This document shows, piece after piece, positions 31,766-34,749 of a DNA stretch of 34,749 bases (position 1 is the stretch's first letter; each line of letters opens with the position of its first letter). Origin of the DNA: an uncultured Alphaproteobacteria bacterium (lineage in GTDB: Bacteria; Pseudomonadota; Alphaproteobacteria; Rs-D84); contig CAJOHU010000009.1 of assembly GCA_905234465.1 (NCBI GenBank), positions 1 through 34,749 of the forward strand, written 5' to 3'. Made by a program: the position numbers and the translations under genes. Under the pieces are notes generated by a model. That model saw only the letters and a program-made list of their open reading frames with translations, was not told the origin of the DNA and ran no database searches.

Positions 31766-31810
31766 GCAACACCACGGATTCCGTGGCATGCAGCCACTTT
31801 TTGTGGTTGC
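31766..31810. other. Hairpins between the two palindromes
   Basis: CCACGG-att-CCGTGG, then GCAGCCAC-ttttt-GTGGTTGC. No gene is seen in 31726-31834 apart from T-rich tracts and these hairpins. Confidence 0.45.
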
Positions 31811-31832
31811 CAATTTTTGCCCAAAACACGAA

Positions 31833-31861
31833 CGAACAAAAAGGTACCTTTTTGTTATATT
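31833..31861 (+). promoter_or_regulatory. Second copy of the palindrome, possible plus-strand promoter
   Basis: The palindrome is repeated and extended to 22 perfect bases (31835-31856). TATATT (31856-31861) follows in the same relative position as the -10 of the first copy. The -35 equivalent CGAACA is poor. Confidence 0.5.
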
Positions 31862-31943
31862 CAATGGCACAGAAAAGGTGGTTTCTAGATTGGTATTCCA
31901 AAGAAACATGATTCTGACAGTTGCATCATAATGATATATTGTC

Positions 31944-32013
31944 TGATATAATGAAAATGTTTATGATTAACAAATACTTTCTGCTTTTTTTCGTGACATC
32001 TTTGTGATATAAT
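31944..32013 (+). promoter_or_regulatory. Two extended -10 elements ahead of the Cys-rich gene
   Basis: TGATATAAT occurs at 31944-31952 and 32005-32013. The second is 14 bases before ATG 32028 and would give a very short leader. Confidence 0.5.
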
Positions 32014-32027
32014 CATCTTCAAGGATA

Positions 32028-34634
32028 ATGAAGGGTTTTAAACTTGGTTTTTTTGTGGCGCTAACTGCACTGCCCATGATGGCGGTGGGTGCGGTGTCGC
32101 GCATAATTCCGGGTTCGGATATTGAAACCAATCCAACTGTTGATGCGCGTCTGCGCGAAAATTCAGAAAACGCGGCAAAAGAAAACACGCGCAAATCTGC
32201 ATCGCGCACAACGCCAACCGATACATCTTCGCGCACCGCGGTCACACGCAATGTCACGCGTGCGACATCCGCAGAAACCGCGGGACAAACACGCGTTCAA
32301 AATCGGGCTGTGGCGATATCGCGCAGTCAAACCAATTCTGATGCACGCAGTAATTTAGAATCTGCGGTACGCAATTCCGGTCGTTCTTCAAGAACAGAGG
32401 CCGCCAGTATAAATTCAAACCCGGCGGTGCGCCGCATGGGATTAACACTGCGACCATCCACAGCCGAAGTAGGGGGGCGTGCCATTATGGAATCTGGGGC
32501 GCAGACGGGGTCAAACATATCGTCTGAAATTCGCAATCTTAAATCGTCGCGCGTCGCAACGGTTAAATCACGCGACACCGTTCAGATGGATGCCGCGGCA
32601 ATCGCTGATGCCAAGGACAGATTGGAACAGACGGCGGAATTGAACAAATCTTGCCAAGAACAATATAACGATTGTATGGATCAATTTTGTGCAGTCATAG
32701 ATACAAATCAGAAACGTTGTTCTTGTTCTACGAACTTGGCAAAATACGCCAAGGTAGAAAAGGCGGTCAAAGACGCGAATACCCAATTAAACGAAGTTGC
32801 ACAAAACATTCGCTATGTCGGATTATCCGCAGATGAAATATCTGCAATTATGTCCGCAACCGAGGCCGAAGAAGCGTTAACCAACACCACAGATAATAGT
32901 GTGAATCGCAATCTGTTGTCAGAGATAGAAAATATGATAATAAACCCATCGGGTGGTACATCTTCGTCGTATTCGTCTTCTGATTCGTTTGGTTTGTTGG
33001 ACATAGATTTAGATTTCTCGTCATCTGAATTGAATGATTTATTTACACTGGATTTCTTATCAAATGATAACAGTGGTTTTTCCAGTCTGCGCGGGGGTGA
33101 CCTGTATAACGCCGCAAAAAAGCGCTGTGCCACGGTGATAAACCAATGTAAAGAAGTTGGCGCAACCGCACAACAAATTACAGGCAATTATGATTTGGCG
33201 ATTGATAAAGATTGTATCGCATATGAACAAGGTTTGAATAAAATGAACGACACGTTGGTGTCAAATGTCCGCAGTGCTACGCGTATGTTGCAAAAGGCGC
33301 GACTTGCCGTGTTGCAGAACCAAAATACATATGATGCACGCGAATGTGTTAGTGCGTTGGAAACATGTATGACCGATGAAATGGTATGCGGTGAAAACTA
33401 TCAGAAATGTCTTGACCCAACCAAAAAATATATTGATGAAAACGGTAATGTTGTCTTGGGTAAGAATATCAATAATATTCAGGCATTTATGACAAATTAC
33501 AATAATGCCGATGTTGACGGTACATTTTTATCTTCTGCATACACATCTACGACGATAAATGATGATTGTGCAAATACTGGGAAAGGCAAATGTGTTGTGA
33601 AATATCTGTTGGGTAAAATCGGCATGGGTAAAAAGGCAAGTGATGGTGGTTTGTGCCGACCGGTATTGGATAAATGTCGCGCATATACATATGATACACG
33701 CGGAAATTATAACGAATATAATGATATTGTTGCAAACTTTGTACAACGTGCGATGGTAAATATCAAGGCGGCACAATATAAAATTGTTTCTGATTATGCA
33801 TCAACATGTTTGACCGATATTGCCACATGTTATAATAATCAGGTTTCACAACTTACATCTTGGTCGGCGACTGCGGCGGCATCAAATGTGTATAACATTA
33901 TGCGTGGCGCGTGCCGTAATGTTGCGCTGACATGTGGATACGCAGTGTTTTCGTCCGATACAACAAGTTGCAGTTCAGAATCTACATGTATAGAAAGCAT
34001 TTCACAAATATTCTATCAATCGTTATTGTGTCCGGATAATTCAGTATATGTTGGTGGAAACCACAATATATCTGCAAACAATACAACGGGCGGTTATGTA
34101 AACGCGATTTGTCAATGCAAAGAAGACTTTACTGTATTTAATGGTTCTTGTTTGCCTTTGTGTGATAATGGCGGTATATACTTAACCAACGGTGTATGCA
34201 GTGATACTATCTGCCCAACGAACGCGCACACTGTTGATGCCAGCAACCAGAACTTGATTGTCGGAATAAATGGTAATTGTGCGTGCGATTCCGGATACCC
34301 ATATTATTTCCAGAATTTGCGCGCGTGTGATACATGTCCGGCTAATTCTACATATGACACGAACGGCAACAGCAGTATGTCCAAAGCATTAAAATATTAT
34401 AACTATAAATGTGTGTGTAATGAGGGAACAGACGATAATCCATACTTTGTGGTTGGTAGCAACAGCTGTCAACAGTGTCCAAATGACTCCATATATAATC
34501 AGAATACCACAGGAGCCAGTGACAGATGTGACTGTGGCAATGACAAATACTATTGCTCCAGCAGCAATACATGCACAGATAATGCACAGACTTGCGGCTC
34601 TGGTTCTAGTTCCCAACAAGTCGTTAACAGATAA
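32028..34634 (+). CDS. Giant Cys-rich secreted protein with EGF-like tail (CMD-Cys family)
   Basis: Signal peptide MKGFKLGFFVALTALPMMAVGA. Residues ~25-190 are Ser/Thr/Arg/Asn-rich and probably disordered. At ~207 the body starts with C-x3-Y-x2-CMD-x2-C...QKRCSC, the same as in the protein at 12814-14883. A long helical region (VEKAVKDANTQLNEV; VRSATRMLQKARLAVLQNQ) with paired Cys follows (CATVINQC, CVSALETCMTDEMVC, CLTDIATC, CRNVALTC). The last ~200 residues, absent from the paralogue, are repeats of CxC / CPxNS type (AICQCKEDF, CACDSGYP, CDTCPANSTYD, CVCNEG, CQQCPNDS, CDCGNDKYYC) resembling EGF or TNFR-like modules. Likely extracellular and disulfide-bonded; no known family named. AAGGA is only 2 bases from the ATG. 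Confidence 0.8.
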   Translation: MKGFKLGFFVALTALPMMAVGAVSRIIPGSDIETNPTVDARLRENSENAAKENTRKSASRTTPTDTSSRTAVTRNVTRATSAETAGQTRVQNRAVAISRSQTNSDARSNLESAVRNSGRSSRTEAASINSNPAVRRMGLTLRPSTAEVGGRAIMESGAQTGSNISSEIRNLKSSRVATVKSRDTVQMDAAAIADAKDRLEQTAELNKSCQEQYNDCMDQFCAVIDTNQKRCSCSTNLAKYAKVEKAVKDANTQLNEVAQNIRYVGLSADEISAIMSATEAEEALTNTTDNSVNRNLLSEIENMIINPSGGTSSSYSSSDSFGLLDIDLDFSSSELNDLFTLDFLSNDNSGFSSLRGGDLYNAAKKRCATVINQCKEVGATAQQITGNYDLAIDKDCIAYEQGLNKMNDTLVSNVRSATRMLQKARLAVLQNQNTYDARECVSALETCMTDEMVCGENYQKCLDPTKKYIDENGNVVLGKNINNIQAFMTNYNNADVDGTFLSSAYTSTTINDDCANTGKGKCVVKYLLGKIGMGKKASDGGLCRPVLDKCRAYTYDTRGNYNEYNDIVANFVQRAMVNIKAAQYKIVSDYASTCLTDIATCYNNQVSQLTSWSATAAASNVYNIMRGACRNVALTCGYAVFSSDTTSCSSESTCIESISQIFYQSLLCPDNSVYVGGNHNISANNTTGGYVNAICQCKEDFTVFNGSCLPLCDNGGIYLTNGVCSDTICPTNAHTVDASNQNLIVGINGNCACDSGYPYYFQNLRACDTCPANSTYDTNGNSSMSKALKYYNYKCVCNEGTDDNPYFVVGSNSCQQCPNDSIYNQNTTGASDRCDCGNDKYYCSSSNTCTDNAQTCGSGSSSQQVVNR

Positions 34635-34637
34635 TAA

Positions 34638-34749
34638 TTACTTTCCTTGTGAATCGTCTTCGTGATTTGGCATAAAATGGACAAAGTCCGCCATGCTTAT
34701 GCCGGTTGCATTCAGGACTTTGGCAAGGCTGTATGTAGATGGCCAACGC
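34638..34749 (-). CDS. C-terminal end of an XRE-like regulator, cut by window edge
   Basis: The last 36 codons of a minus-strand gene, not in the track. RWPSTYSLAKVLNATGISMADFVHFM matches the end of the helix-turn-helix domain in XRE/Cro proteins, followed by an acidic tail and a stop at 34638-34640. Convergent with the Cys-rich gene, 3 bases apart. Confidence 0.6.
   Translation of the reverse strand, partial: RWPSTYSLAKVLNATGISMADFVHFMPNHEDDSQGK

Noticed and set aside
31865-31912. 15-codon ORF (MAQKRWFLDWYSKET) after the second palindrome
   Set aside because: No ribosome site and too short to judge; kept only as a remark.

Overview
The window looks like part of the chromosome of an uncultured alphaproteobacterium of moderate GC content, probably host- or gut-associated. 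This is an inference from gene content: gyrA next to a MerR-type regulator gene, a pyruvate phosphate dikinase, an acyl-ACP thioesterase, ribosomal proteins of alphaproteobacterial flavour, and many secreted Cys-rich, lectin-like and ankyrin proteins. I cannot place the genus from sequence alone.

Layout. Bases 1-5015 hold the 3' part of a LamG-like surface protein gene, a 400-base intergenic stretch packed with palindromes, an OmpA-like envelope protein, comF and an ankyrin-repeat gene. Bases 5192-8345 are valS overlapping an acyl-ACP thioesterase. Bases 8396-12160 hold a secreted TSKxYVD protein and ppdK. Bases 12218-12810 hold a tiny XRE-type regulator whose approximately 170-nt leader is highly structured and looks like a translational switch. 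Bases 12814-14883 encode a large Cys-rich secreted protein, followed by rplU-rpmA. On the minus strand from 21889 to 15680 runs a probable operon: ABC exporter, D,D-carboxypeptidase with SPOR domain, recR, rsmA, CPA2 antiporter. A GNAT gene and tRNA-Glu(CTC) follow.

Bases 22574-26007 form a small putative island. The last 19 bases of the tRNA-Glu gene are repeated exactly at 25989-26007, and the enclosed 3.4 kb encodes only three unusual exported proteins (a lipoprotein, a two-domain Cys-rich protein, and a glycine-zipper-like hydrophobic protein) and no integrase. The two transcription units share an almost identical promoter, and the lipoprotein and its neighbour share a new-looking domain with a CWCK motif. 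After the island come a gyrA-merR-hypothetical operon (minus strand), a CxxC protein, a 36-residue membrane peptide, rpmH standing without rnpA, a second TSKKYVD/LamG protein whose promoter spacer is a perfect 20-bp palindrome, a second giant Cys-rich secreted protein, and the cut-off end of an XRE-like gene.

Common thread: housekeeping genes (translation, topology, cell wall, central carbon) are interspersed with expanded families of exported proteins, namely TSKxYVD (three members), CMD-Cys giants (two) and CWCK (three domains). The strongest candidates for something undescribed are the structured leader of the XRE gene, the tRNA-bounded exported-protein island, and the palindrome-in-promoter operator. 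All functions are assigned by reading motifs; no database search was possible.
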